Below, piece after piece: positions 32,314 to 41,410 of a DNA stretch of 64,000 bases. Under the pieces are notes generated by a model, which saw nothing but the letters and a program-made list of their open reading frames with translations, made no database searches and was not told the DNA's origin. The DNA lies in the NCBI GenBank assembly GCA_963581225.1, contig CAUZMW010000001.1, forward strand, positions 1 through 64,000. The letters run 5' to 3'. The translations under genes and the position numbers were made by a program. The DNA comes from SMWC01 sp963581225 (lineage in GTDB: Bacteria > Pseudomonadota > Gammaproteobacteria > Steroidobacterales > Rariloculaceae). Positions within the stretch are counted from its first letter, which is position 1; every line of letters starts with the position of its first letter.

Positions 32314-34719
32314 CTATGCCGTATTCACCTGTAAAGGACGGTGCGACTGCGCTCGCCCGCTGACCGCGTTGACGATCATGTCCGGCGAAATCGGTGTCCG
32401 GTTGAAATACACTCCTCCCAGCGCGTCGGAGATCGCGCACACCAGCGCCGCCGCCGCGCACCCCAGCGGCGGCTCACCCATACCCTTCGCACCGACTGGA
32501 TTCTGCGGATCGACGAGCTCGACAGCAGCAGTCTGCATCGTCGGTGGCACATCGAGGTAAGACGGTGGCTTGCATCCCAGGAAACCAACGTTGGCCGGCA
32601 GACCGTTCTGCGGATCGTAGATATGCCGCTCCGTCGCGGCCATGCCGATGCCCTGCACTGCACCGCCCTTGATCTGAGTCGATAGACTTTGTGGATGTAA
32701 CACGGTACCGCAGTCGGTCACGCCGATGTAGTCGAGAATCTCAAATTGCCCGGTCTCAGTATCCAACTCAATTTCCATGAAGCCAATCGTGATACCAGCG
32801 ACCACGCCTTCGACGGGAACGGTGTCCTTCGCCATGCCGATCAACCCCGTTCCAGCGAGCGCTGCTACCGACGCTTTCGTGATCTCATGCAAGTTTGAAG
32901 GCATCTCCTGACCCGAGAACTTACCTCCCAACTCGATCGCCCGCTGCGCGGCCTGTGCATAGGTCATGCTCTCGGACGGGTCGGCGGTTGCGAACACGGT
33001 TTCGTCCTTTATATCGTAGTCGTCCGGTGTACCACCGAAATCGTTCGCCGCGATCTCTTTAAGCTTTTCGATTATATCCATCGCGGCGACATAGCTCTGA
33101 CGCGAACTCGAGAACGACGTCTTGCTGCCGGATTGCGTTGGACTCCAGGGAAGATGTCGACGGGAATCGCCGCGCTCAACAATACAATTATCCCAGTTGC
33201 ATTTCAGGACCTCTGCCGCAACTCGCGCGGTATCGCTATATGAGTAAGTACCCAGATTGCCGACGCCGCTGTGAATATGCAGTTTACCATCGGGAGTAAG
33301 CCGTGCCAGACCGTCATAGCCGCCGCGCCCCGCCGGGTGGAACGCCTGACCGACACCCACGCCGCGCACCTTGGAGCCGTCCCGTTGGCCGCTGCGCGCA
33401 CTCATTGCGTCCCAGGCAGCCATCGTCGCACCTCTATCGAGCGCCTCGCGTTGATGTGCGCTTGTTACCGGTCCCTGGTCCGCATAGTACTTCGCGTTGC
33501 TGTCAGCCGCGTTGATCCGTCGAACGTCCAAGCGGTCAACACCAAGCTGGTCAGCAGCCTTGTCGATCAGCGGTTCCATCGCGACCGCCATCTGGTTTTC
33601 ACCCGGACCCCGCATCGCGCCGCGGGGGACCGTGTTGGTCTGCACCGGCATGGCGCGAAAACGCATGGAGAGAGGTTGGTATAACAAGGTCGCGGCAGAA
33701 GCTGCAGCGTCAAAATCATCGAAGCCGCGGTAAGGGCCGTTCTCGTGCACGATATAGAGATCAATGGCGGTAACCCGCCCGTCCGCTCGGAACCCGAGTT
33801 TTATTCGCCCCTGGAAACCCGGCCGCGCCGAGCCAACGTAGGATTCTTCGTCGCGGCTGATACGCATTAACACGGGGCGCTGCAGCTTCTTAGACATCAG
33901 CGCGGGAATGCCCATAACCGGATAGGCGTTCGACTTGGAACCGAAGCCACCACCGCAATACTCGGATACGTAGACGATGTCCTCGACCGACATGTCGAGC
34001 ATCGATGCAAGTGCGGGCATGATTGCGGTCTGGCTCTGGGTGGAACCGTGCAGATGGAGTTTTCCGTTCTCCCAATAGGCCATCGCCGTGCGCGACTCCA
34101 TCGAGTGATGCGATACCCCTGCAGTCGTAAATGTCTCATCGAGCACCAGAGCAGCTTCTGCAAATCCGGCGTCGATATCGCCGAAACTCCACTCCTCGAT
34201 TGGGTCGCCCATTGGCAATTCATCATCGCCGACGGCCGCGAAGTCGCGCGCAGTCCACTTCACAAGTGAAAAAGTATCCGATAGAGAACTGTAGGAATTG
34301 CCGTCAGTACGGGCATTAGGTCCGCCGGGATAGAGGCTCTGCAGCGGATCGACCGTGAAAGGCAGCGGCTCGAGTTCGATATCTATCGCCTCGATCGCCT
34401 CCTGTGCGGTGGTCTCATCAACAGCTGCGATCGCGAGAATCGGATCGCCGACGTACAACGGTTCATTCGTTAGCAACGCCTGATTCGGCGCCTTAACGGT
34501 AGGCACCTCGTCGGCCACCAGTATGCCTACGACGCCTTCCATCGCCAGCGCTGCGGTAGTGTCAAGGCGCACGACCCGGCCGTGTGGAACCGTACTCGTC
34601 AACAACCGGCAGAAAACCATGCCTTCGGCACGAAAGTCTTCCGCATACTTAGCCTGTCCGGTTAATTTTCCCCTCAGATCCGGGGGGGCGAAATCCTTGC
34701 CGAGTAGGTCGTATGCCAC
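32314..34719 (-). CDS. Xanthine dehydrogenase family molybdopterin-binding large subunit
   Basis: 801 residues. The GTG at 34719 (reading MAYDLLGKDFAPPD) is chosen because GGAGGAG lies eight bases upstream; the frame can extend eight codons further. Family motifs are AKYAEDFRAEGMVF near the N-terminus, YCGGGFGSKSNAYP for molybdopterin, RGPGENQ, and AKGMGEPPLG with the catalytic glutamate near the C-terminus. These enzymes hydroxylate aldehydes or heterocycles and need a 2Fe-2S and often a FAD subunit. None is encoded next to it. No signal peptide is present; any export would need a Tat-bearing partner. Confidence 0.9.
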   Translation of the reverse strand: MAYDLLGKDFAPPDLRGKLTGQAKYAEDFRAEGMVFCRLLTSTVPHGRVVRLDTTAALAMEGVVGILVADEVPTVKAPNQALLTNEPLYVGDPILAIAAVDETTAQEAIEAIDIELEPLPFTVDPLQSLYPGGPNARTDGNSYSSLSDTFSLVKWTARDFAAVGDDELPMGDPIEEWSFGDIDAGFAEAALVLDETFTTAGVSHHSMESRTAMAYWENGKLHLHGSTQSQTAIMPALASMLDMSVEDIVYVSEYCGGGFGSKSNAYPVMGIPALMSKKLQRPVLMRISRDEESYVGSARPGFQGRIKLGFRADGRVTAIDLYIVHENGPYRGFDDFDAAASAATLLYQPLSMRFRAMPVQTNTVPRGAMRGPGENQMAVAMEPLIDKAADQLGVDRLDVRRINAADSNAKYYADQGPVTSAHQREALDRGATMAAWDAMSARSGQRDGSKVRGVGVGQAFHPAGRGGYDGLARLTPDGKLHIHSGVGNLGTYSYSDTARVAAEVLKCNWDNCIVERGDSRRHLPWSPTQSGSKTSFSSSRQSYVAAMDIIEKLKEIAANDFGGTPDDYDIKDETVFATADPSESMTYAQAAQRAIELGGKFSGQEMPSNLHEITKASVAALAGTGLIGMAKDTVPVEGVVAGITIGFMEIELDTETGQFEILDYIGVTDCGTVLHPQSLSTQIKGGAVQGIGMAATERHIYDPQNGLPANVGFLGCKPPSYLDVPPTMQTAAVELVDPQNPVGAKGMGEPPLGCAAAALVCAISDALGGVYFNRTPISPDMIVNAVSGRAQSHRPLQVNTA

Positions 34720-35166
34720 GCCGTAGCTCCTCCAGCAATCCAAACCTCAATGTGCCCTGAGCAGCATAGTCCTGGAAGCTCAGCGAGTAAATTACCGTTT
34801 CGCGGTGCGGTTACTACCATAAGGTCGTATTCGTTCTGTTGGCAGTAGGCTTACCCGTGGCGATCATTCTTGCCTGACCCCTCGATCCTACGCCTGACAG
34901 CGTGGTCCGCGCGCACCGATAGTGCGCCAATAGGTGGCAACGAGCCCAAGATAACACCGCTGTCAAAATCACCCGCCACAACCGCAACAAACCCGGAAAT
35001 TCTGAAAACTTCGTCGCCGCCCCGCCACTGAATAACCTAAGCTCCCACAACGCGAGGACACCAAGCGACTTGAGGCGCAGGCTGCCCCTATATTTTTATT
35101 TAAATATCGGCCATTTAGCCACCAAACTCGGTAATATCCCACGCTACAGTTTTTGGGGGGAGGAAT
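34720..35166. other. Intergenic region without a recognisable gene
   Basis: About 450 bases between divergent genes. Short frames exist but show no family motifs or convincing start sites. An AT-rich stretch with TATATTTTTATTTAAATAT lies at about 35088-35106, and GGGGGGAGGA precedes the ATG at 35167. Promoters for both flanking genes are expected here; I cannot place them exactly. Confidence 0.5.
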
Positions 35167-35439
35167 ATGTACTCGTTCCTTGCGAAGCTAAGACATAGAT
35201 ACGCCGCCCGGATCGCGGCAGGTTACACCATCGTCGGACTACTGATTGTCGCGGTCACGTTCGTTTTCATCGACAAATATGTGCTGAATGCGCCGCGCCC
35301 GCCGTTCGCGGGAGCCGAAGTGGATCCGGATTCACTCGGGCCAACGCTGGATCAGCCGCCCACCCCGGCAGCGGTTCAGCCTGCTCCGACAATCCCCGAT
35401 GAAGCGAATAACGCATCACGACTGGGGTCCATCGAATGA
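35167..35439 (+). CDS. Small membrane-anchored protein, function unknown
   Basis: 90 residues with one membrane helix (about 20-40, YTIVGLLIVAVTFVFIDKY) and a proline-rich periplasmic tail (QPPTPAAVQPAPTIPDE). A very strong ribosome site (GGGGGGAGGA) precedes the ATG. Its stop overlaps the next start by four bases, so it is coupled to the DUF6152-type gene. It could be a small accessory or anchor of that protein. Confidence 0.7.
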   Translation: MYSFLAKLRHRYAARIAAGYTIVGLLIVAVTFVFIDKYVLNAPRPPFAGAEVDPDSLGPTLDQPPTPAAVQPAPTIPDEANNASRLGSIE

Positions 35440-36479
35440 GAACGAGGCGCCTTCAAGGCATCGCATTTGGGGCATGTTTGACTCCCTTCCTGGCTTTCGC
35501 CCACCACTCGACCCTAGAATACGATCGAAGCGTGATACTCGAGTTCACCGGTCAAATCATGCGCGTGCAATGGCAGAACCCGCACGTACGGATGCATATC
35601 CGCGTCCGGACCGACGACGGAACCGATCAGGTCTGGGAAGCCGAGGCGATGGACGTCAACAGCCTCGACCGTGCAGGCGTTGCGCGCAACCTTGTCGAGG
35701 TCGGACAGGTAATTCAGTTCGCGGGCTCACCCTCCATTCGCCGAGCAGATGGGTTTCTTGTTACCAACCTCCTTCTGCCCGATGGCAGGGAACTACTCAC
35801 GCACTCGTCCGGCGCTGCTCGCTGGAACAACGAGGCGATCGGCAACTACCAGGGTCTGCAGGGCAGGGCGGATGAGTACGAGGCACCTGTCGACGACATC
35901 TTTCGTACCTGGACGACCGTGCGGTCGAACACTCCTGCATTTTCGGCGAATCCTCCGTTAACGGACGCGGCAAGCAGCGCCTACGAAGCGTTCGACCCTC
36001 AAGTCGACGATCCCGTTTTACGTTGTATCGCTCCCGGCATGCCAGAAGCGATGACCTATATCGGCCCACATCCGGTCGGCTTCGTTCAGCTTCCGAGTGC
36101 CGACATCGAAATTCAGATCGAATCCGACGATAACGTGCGCGTTATACATATGAACGACGATGCGAGTCCGGAGGGACAACCACACTCACCGTTAGGATAT
36201 TCCGTCGGTCGCTGGGAAGGCGAAACGCTCGTCGTGACAACAACGCGCCTCAATTGGCCCTACTTCAAAGTCGAAGACCTCGTCGCTGTACCGCAAAGTA
36301 CGCAGATGGAGATCGTCGAGCGTTTCGCACTCGATGGAGAGCGAGGGGAATTGACATACAGCTTCACAGCAACCGATCCCGTAAACTTCACCGAGACGGT
36401 CGTCGCGGACGCGTATCACGTCTGGCGCTATCGCCCGGGCGCCACAATTCAAACTTACGGATGTACCCTCGACGAGTAG
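35436..36479 (+). CDS. Exported DUF6152-type protein, copy 1
   Basis: 347 residues. A signal peptide (about 1-24) ends at the family hallmark AHHSTLEYD, followed by LEFTGQIMRVQWQNPHVRM. A C-terminal half carries LGYSVGRWEGETLVVTTTRL, a motif common in exported proteins of this type. The function is unknown; such proteins often lie near oxidoreductase and hydrolase clusters. It is cotranslated with the small membrane protein upstream. A paralog follows at 36865. Confidence 0.8.
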   Translation: MRTRRLQGIAFGACLTPFLAFAHHSTLEYDRSVILEFTGQIMRVQWQNPHVRMHIRVRTDDGTDQVWEAEAMDVNSLDRAGVARNLVEVGQVIQFAGSPSIRRADGFLVTNLLLPDGRELLTHSSGAARWNNEAIGNYQGLQGRADEYEAPVDDIFRTWTTVRSNTPAFSANPPLTDAASSAYEAFDPQVDDPVLRCIAPGMPEAMTYIGPHPVGFVQLPSADIEIQIESDDNVRVIHMNDDASPEGQPHSPLGYSVGRWEGETLVVTTTRLNWPYFKVEDLVAVPQSTQMEIVERFALDGERGELTYSFTATDPVNFTETVVADAYHVWRYRPGATIQTYGCTLDE

Positions 36480-36864
36480 CCTAGCCAGGAAAATCAATGA
36501 GGCGGTGTGACAGTACTCGGACGTGAATCTGATGAAGACGAAACCGCGTTTTTAGGCAAATCCCGCGGCGGCATGGGAACGGTGACGCCTCCTTGCACCA
36601 AGCCAAAATCGCTAAGCAAACATATCCACCTCCGCCAATCGCTTATTGATTAGAGCGGGTTCGGTTGCCGCTTATCACCTCAGAATCCTGAGATTCAGAT
36701 CGCTGATTGCGAGTATCGACATTCGTTTTGTTATGATTAATGGGAGCTACCTGTCAGCTAGCAAGTCAAAACAAATGGATTTTATTGATAAAATTTCATT
36801 TGAAAAGTATTACCCTAACAATGGGAAATCACACTTCATTAAGCATTTAAAAATAGTAAAAATC
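36480..36864. other. Intergenic stretch with an AT-rich 3' half
   Basis: About 385 bases. The first part is ordinary GC-rich sequence. From about 36650 to 36864 base composition drops sharply, with runs such as GATTTTATTGATAAAATTTC and AAGCATTTAAAAATAG. The reading frame of the following gene stays open through it, but its codon use is unlike the neighbours. Likely a promoter or leader region or a foreign insert; no gene is supported. Confidence 0.5.
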
Positions 36865-37918
36865 ATGTTTAAACCCATCACACTAGCCGTAGGCATACTG
36901 GTCACATTACCCCTCTCGGTCATAGCACATCATTCGATGTCCGAGTTCGATCGCAGCGTGGTCGAAGAAGTGACAGGAGTTGCCTCTAGAGTGTCGTGGA
37001 AGAATCCGCACATTCTTCTGGAAGTAACGAACACGGACGCAAACGGCGCGGAGGCAATCTACTATTTTGAAGGCAGCGCCGTCAGTTCGCAGCGCCGCCG
37101 CAGACTGACGGGTGACGAGATCTCGGTCGGAGATTCGGTGCGCGTCGCCGGCTGGCCGTCCACCCGCCGGGAGAACTACATCCAGGTCAACCACGTCTTA
37201 TTGCCAAGCGGCATCGAGTTACTCGTCGGCGGCCAGCAGGAGCCGCGCTGGGCGGACGAGTCGTTGGGCGGAGACAGAGACGTACTCGATCCCGCGCTAG
37301 TCGCGGCAGCAACCGGAGACGGGATCTACCGAGTCTGGAGCCAGGGCTCACGCGCCTGGTTCTTTACGGGGCGTTCCGGATACCAGCTCAACGACGCGGC
37401 TATGGCTGCGGTTGCCGATTGGGACGACATCGCCGACAACCCGATCATCGAATGCATCGCGCCGGGCATGCCGTCACTGATGGGGAAACCCCTATCCGAT
37501 GGAATTCACGCAGGTCGGCGACAGCATTGAGCTGCGCTTCGAGGAATTCGATGCGCTGCGGATTATTCACATGGGCGACGATGTCGCCGATCCGGCTGAA
37601 GTGCCGTTATCGCATTGGGGTTACTCCGTAGGGCGTTGGGAAGGCGAGACGCTCGTCGTCGACACGTCCCGGGTCGGCTGGCACTACTTCAACCGCTCCG
37701 GTGCGCCGCAGACGCCGAACGTCAAAATCAACGAGCGTTTCACGGTCGTGGACGGCGGCAACCGGCTCGACTGGCTGCTGACAGTGGATGAACCTGCGAC
37801 TCTGGTTGAGCCGTTCGTCCTCGACGGATATTTTATCTGGAAGCCTGGCGAGCAGATCAATCCTTACGAGTGCGAACTCGAGGAGTGGGCGTCGACCGAG
37901 AACACGCTGACGAACTGA
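36865..37918 (+). pseudogene. Exported DUF6152-type protein, copy 2, single-base frameshift
   Basis: Starts MFKPITLAVGILVTLPLSVIA, then AHHSMSEFDRSVVEEVTGVASRV, parallel to copy 1. The first frame runs to about 37490 and then degenerates; the second frame, overlapping from about 37495, continues with MEFTQVGDSIELRFEEFDAL and HWGYSVGRWEGETLVVDTSR to the stop at 37918. The break is at GGGGAAACCCC: with one A fewer, it reads MGNPYPMEFTQ in one frame. The restored protein would be about 350 residues. A sequencing error at this homopolymer is as likely as real inactivation. Confidence 0.75.
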
Positions 37919-37942
37919 TCGCGGCCAGGCCCCCGCTCCTAC
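37919..37942 (-). repeat. REP palindrome between convergent genes, supplying one stop codon
   Basis: TCGCGGCCAGGCCCCCGCTCCTAC begins on the base after the TGA of the DUF6152 gene. Its CTA (37939-37941) is the stop codon of the amidase gene on the opposite strand. One 24-base element thus fills the whole interval between two convergent genes. Confidence 0.85.
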
Positions 37943-39678
37943 AACGCGGGGGCGCTGGACGGCGGCACGCGCCGCATCGTTGCTTGTTCGAACGCATACG
38001 CCAGGCCGATTAACCCCGGCTCGCTACAAGCCGTACCCGTGAACGTCACGCCGAACGGCTGCGGCTCGGCATCGAAACCGGCCGGGAAGGGCGGGTCGGG
38101 CTCGTTCGTCACGCGCCCGAAAGGAACGATCACGCTCGGGTAGCCCGGCCGCGCGGCGACCCAGGCGCCGCGGTTGGCAGGAAACAGCAACGCGTCAAGG
38201 CCATGTTCCTCCATCGCCGCATCGATTCCGTAGGCGCCGGCGAGCTGGATATCCTTAGCGCGATCGGCATCGTAGCGCACCCGATCACCGTCCAGGTCCA
38301 TCTCATCTGAGATATCGAGACGCGTTTGACCGTATGGAATAGCGCCTGTAGGAGCATGCGCCTCGTTCCACTGCCGCAACTCCGTGATCGAATTCACCGG
38401 GACACTCGAGCCCAACGTCGAGAGCCACGCGTTGAAATCTCGCTTCATGCCGTACTTCAGGACGACAGAGCAGTCGTCGTCCAGGCCTTTCGCGGCATTC
38501 GCGCCCGCGCAGACGCCGAAGCTCAGAAGGTTTCGTGCGGGATCGGGGTCGAGGACTGTCGGCAGATCGGCAGGATCGACGATGACCGCGCCCTGCGCTT
38601 CGAGTACGGCAATCGCGTCAGCCATGACTCGGCCCTCCTCCGGCGTTAACTCACCGGACTGACGATCTGTACCCGGTACCGGTATGGGTTCGAGGAATCC
38701 GGCCCGCGGGATACCGATTCGCGCGCCGTTCAAAGCGGCGGCATCCAGAAAGACCGTGTAGTCATTGTCCGCGGGCGCCTCGCAACGACCCGTCGCGGCG
38801 TCGTTCGGGTCGGCAACGTCGCCCTCGAGCACGCCGAGAAGTATGGCCGCATCCAACACGGTTCGGGTCATCGGCCCGGCCGTGTCCTGATCCGCCGTAA
38901 TCGGAATAATGCCGTAGCGACTCACCCGGCCAACCGTCGGTTTGATGCCGACGAGCATCGTCTGGCTCGACGGCCACAGGATGGAGCCCGAGGTCTCGGT
39001 ACCGACACTGGCTGCCCACAGATTCGCGCTCGTGCCTATCCCCGAGCTGGATCCGCCGGTCTCCAGGACAGGCCACACCTCGGTCGTGGCAAGCCGCGGA
39101 TCGCGTCGCGGGTCGTAGGGATTGGACGCGTAGCCGCCGAGCGGGCTGAAATTGTCCGGCGATTCGAACGGGTCGCCGGCGACCCAGTTTGCGAGTTCGG
39201 TCAGGACGGTCTTAGCGAGAATAATCGCGCCGGCTTCGCGGAGATTCTCCGTCAGCGTGGCTTCGTAGGGCGGGACCAGGCCGGCGAATGCCTGCGCGCC
39301 GCCCGTCGTCGGCATATCCGTCGTATGGATGTTGTCCTTTAGCGCGACCGGGATCCCGTGCAGAGGGCCGCGCACCGTGCCTTCGGCCCGCTCCCGGTCC
39401 AGGCGTTCGGCCTCGCCCAGCGCGTTCGGGTTCACGGCGATCGTGGCGTTGAGAAGATTCTCGTAGGTCGCAATACGGGCGAGATAGGTCAACGTGAGAT
39501 CGCGGGACGTGAGCGTGCCGTCGGTCATCGCGGCCTGCATCTCCGTGATCGTCGCTTCGATCACGTCGAAGCGCGGGGCGTCTGTGCGGATGACGATTTC
39601 CTCTTCCTTGTTCTCGCAAGCGGCTAGTGATAACAGCAGCGCTAGCGCCGTTGAGGTGAAAATTGAACGTCTGAGCAT
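37939..39678 (-). CDS. Amidase-signature lipoprotein
   Basis: 579 residues from the ATG at 39678, which follows GGAG by eight bases and gives a lipobox LAAC; the frame extends 110 codons further over a convergent region, but without a signal. Amidase signature: PVALKDNIHTTDMPTTGG (catalytic Lys), the Gly/Ser-rich ETGGSSSGIGTSANLWAASV (cis-Ser) and GTETSGSILWPSS (nucleophile Ser in ETSGS). Such enzymes hydrolyse amides or esters; a membrane-anchored periplasmic form fits the surrounding exported enzymes. The stop codon is inside a REP. Confidence 0.88.
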   Translation of the reverse strand: MLRRSIFTSTALALLLSLAACENKEEEIVIRTDAPRFDVIEATITEMQAAMTDGTLTSRDLTLTYLARIATYENLLNATIAVNPNALGEAERLDRERAEGTVRGPLHGIPVALKDNIHTTDMPTTGGAQAFAGLVPPYEATLTENLREAGAIILAKTVLTELANWVAGDPFESPDNFSPLGGYASNPYDPRRDPRLATTEVWPVLETGGSSSGIGTSANLWAASVGTETSGSILWPSSQTMLVGIKPTVGRVSRYGIIPITADQDTAGPMTRTVLDAAILLGVLEGDVADPNDAATGRCEAPADNDYTVFLDAAALNGARIGIPRAGFLEPIPVPGTDRQSGELTPEEGRVMADAIAVLEAQGAVIVDPADLPTVLDPDPARNLLSFGVCAGANAAKGLDDDCSVVLKYGMKRDFNAWLSTLGSSVPVNSITELRQWNEAHAPTGAIPYGQTRLDISDEMDLDGDRVRYDADRAKDIQLAGAYGIDAAMEEHGLDALLFPANRGAWVAARPGYPSVIVPFGRVTNEPDPPFPAGFDAEPQPFGVTFTGTACSEPGLIGLAYAFEQATMRRVPPSSAPAL

Positions 39679-39714
39679 CAGGGTGTTCTCCGCAGATCTG
39701 ATCGGTCGATAGTA

Positions 39715-39738
39715 TCGCGGCCGGGAGGCCACTCCTAC
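39715..39738 (-). repeat. REP palindrome (single copy) between divergent genes
   Basis: TCGCGGCCGGGAGGCCACTCCTAC lies 37 bases upstream of the amidase start and 21 bases upstream of the VOC gene. The palindrome is intact except for one change in the tail. Confidence 0.8.
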
Positions 39739-39759
39739 AATGGAGCCTGATGCAGCGAG

Positions 39760-40083
39760 GTGACAACTATGCTCGACATTGAAGCGGTCAATCACGTCGG
39801 CATTCGTGTCGCGGACAAAACGCGGTCCATCGCGTTCTACGACAATCTCGGCTTCGCGCTCGTAAGCGACGTCGGCTTCGAGCACGGCCATCCCGTCATC
39901 ATGAAGCATCCCTGCGGCGGCGTGCTGAATCTGCTGGGTCCGGCGAACGCATCCGCCGGAACGAATATTTTGATGGACGTCGACGAAAAACATCCTGGCT
40001 ACACGCACATCGCGCTGACGGTCAGTTCACTGGCAGATGCGAAGGACTTTATCAAGACCAACGGCCGCGGCCACGGCGGATAA
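39760..40083 (+). CDS. VOC (glyoxalase) family protein, apparently C-terminally truncated
   Basis: 107 residues from GTG (or 104 from the ATG three codons later). The N-terminal module is clear: IEAVNHVGIRVADKTRSIAFYDNLGF, MKHPCGGVLNLLGPAN, and HPGYTHIALTVSSLADAKDFI. VOC proteins of this kind usually continue with ITEGP, an arginine-containing FFIRDPDGN strand and a glutamate metal ligand. Here the frame ends at NGRGHGG. The last metal ligand is therefore missing, and activity is doubtful. It may be a 3'-truncated remnant. Confidence 0.65.
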   Translation: MTTMLDIEAVNHVGIRVADKTRSIAFYDNLGFALVSDVGFEHGHPVIMKHPCGGVLNLLGPANASAGTNILMDVDEKHPGYTHIALTVSSLADAKDFIKTNGRGHGG

Positions 40084-40375
40084 TCGAGCCACGGCGTTAG
40101 ACGTAGGTCTGCCCCAACCGAGGCAGGCCGTCGGCGTCTCCTAGCCACTGATCTGAACCCCAGCGGCTTTTTGCGAGCATCTGTATCAGCGCCGAGAACA
40201 CCTGTGTTATCGGGGCAGCCAACGTCGCTTCATGTCGTTGCCGAAGCACGGCCTTTCTCCCTGACGGTTTCCGTACCGTCGTTGGAGAACCAGCCTAAGT
40301 TCGTCGACTAAATTATCCCAGTCGCCTAATCTCGCGAAGCTTGTGGAAACGTCGCTTGCGCCAAGCGCGGCAGAC

Positions 40376-41350
40376 TCACGGCACGAGTATGGTCGAACCT
40401 GTCGTGCGTCTCGCTTCGAGCGCCCGGTGGGCGTCTGCAGCATCAGCCAAAGCGAATCGCTGACCGATTTCGATTTTCACGTGCCCGCCGCCAACCACGC
40501 TCATGAGCTCACCGGCGCCCCACTCGAGATCTTCGCGTGTTGCGATGTAGTTCGGCAGGGCCGGTCGCGTCACATATAGCGATCCGCGCTTCATGAGCTC
40601 CAGCAACGGCAGACAGTCGACCGGGCCGGAAGCGTTGCCAAAACTGACCAGGAGACCGCGCGACTTCAGGCAGTCGAGAGACGTGTACAGCGCGTCCTTG
40701 CCGACCGGATCATAGACGACCGGTACGCCATCGCCATTCGTGAGGTCTCGAACGGCCTCGACGATGTTGCTGTCGGAGAGCAGCACCTCCTCGCATCCAT
40801 GCGCGAGCGCCGCTTCCCGCTTCTCCTCCGTGCTCACGACACCGATAACCCTGGCACCGAGATGCTTCGCCCACTGTGCCGCGATCGTGCCGACGCCGCC
40901 AGCCGCCGCGTATAACAGGATCCAGTCGCCGGCCTGAACTTCGTAGGTGCGTCTGAGCAAATACCACGATGTCAGGCCCTTGAGCATCATCGCGGCGGCG
41001 GTTTCATCGTCGATGCCATCGGGCAGCTTCAGCAAGGCCTTCGCATCCATGACGCATTCTTCGGAATAAGCCTGAGGAGGTACGGAGTACGCGTAGGCAA
41101 TTCGATCTCCCGGCGCGACGTGCTCGACCCCCTCGCCGACGGAGACGACGGTACCCGCAGCTTCGCCACCGAGCCCGCTGGGCAGCTGGACAGGATACAT
41201 TCCCGTCCGGATGTGCGTGTCAATGTAGTTCAGGCCGACGGCTGTATGGGCGACCCTCGCCTGCCCCGGCCCGGGATCGCCTAGTTCCACCTCGACGAAT
41301 TCGAGATTCTCAGGGCCGCCAAACTCATTTATTCTTATCGCGTGGGTCAT
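40376..41350 (-). CDS. NADPH:quinone oxidoreductase (zeta-crystallin type)
   Basis: 324 residues, family length. The N-terminus MTHAIRINEFGGPENLEFVE and LNYIDTHIRTGMYP match Qor proteins, with the nucleotide motif AAAGGVGTIAAQWAKHLGARVIG. The zinc-binding cysteines of alcohol dehydrogenases are absent, as expected. It reduces quinones or conjugated carbonyls in the cytoplasm. It is divergent from the flavoprotein at 41411 with 60 bases between them. Confidence 0.9.
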   Translation of the reverse strand: MTHAIRINEFGGPENLEFVEVELGDPGPGQARVAHTAVGLNYIDTHIRTGMYPVQLPSGLGGEAAGTVVSVGEGVEHVAPGDRIAYAYSVPPQAYSEECVMDAKALLKLPDGIDDETAAAMMLKGLTSWYLLRRTYEVQAGDWILLYAAAGGVGTIAAQWAKHLGARVIGVVSTEEKREAALAHGCEEVLLSDSNIVEAVRDLTNGDGVPVVYDPVGKDALYTSLDCLKSRGLLVSFGNASGPVDCLPLLELMKRGSLYVTRPALPNYIATREDLEWGAGELMSVVGGGHVKIEIGQRFALADAADAHRALEARRTTGSTILVP

Positions 41351-41410
41351 TGCTCTAACTGTCCTCTCTTGAAGCTATTCGTTAACTGAGCGGCTACGAT
41401 ACAACATCCC

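Noticed and set aside
34814..35050. 78-codon minus-strand frame in the gap before the small membrane protein
   Set aside because: No motif, no ribosome site and atypical composition.
40207..40443. 78-codon minus-strand frame overlapping the end of the quinone reductase gene
   Set aside because: It overlaps a confident gene and shows no recognisable domain.
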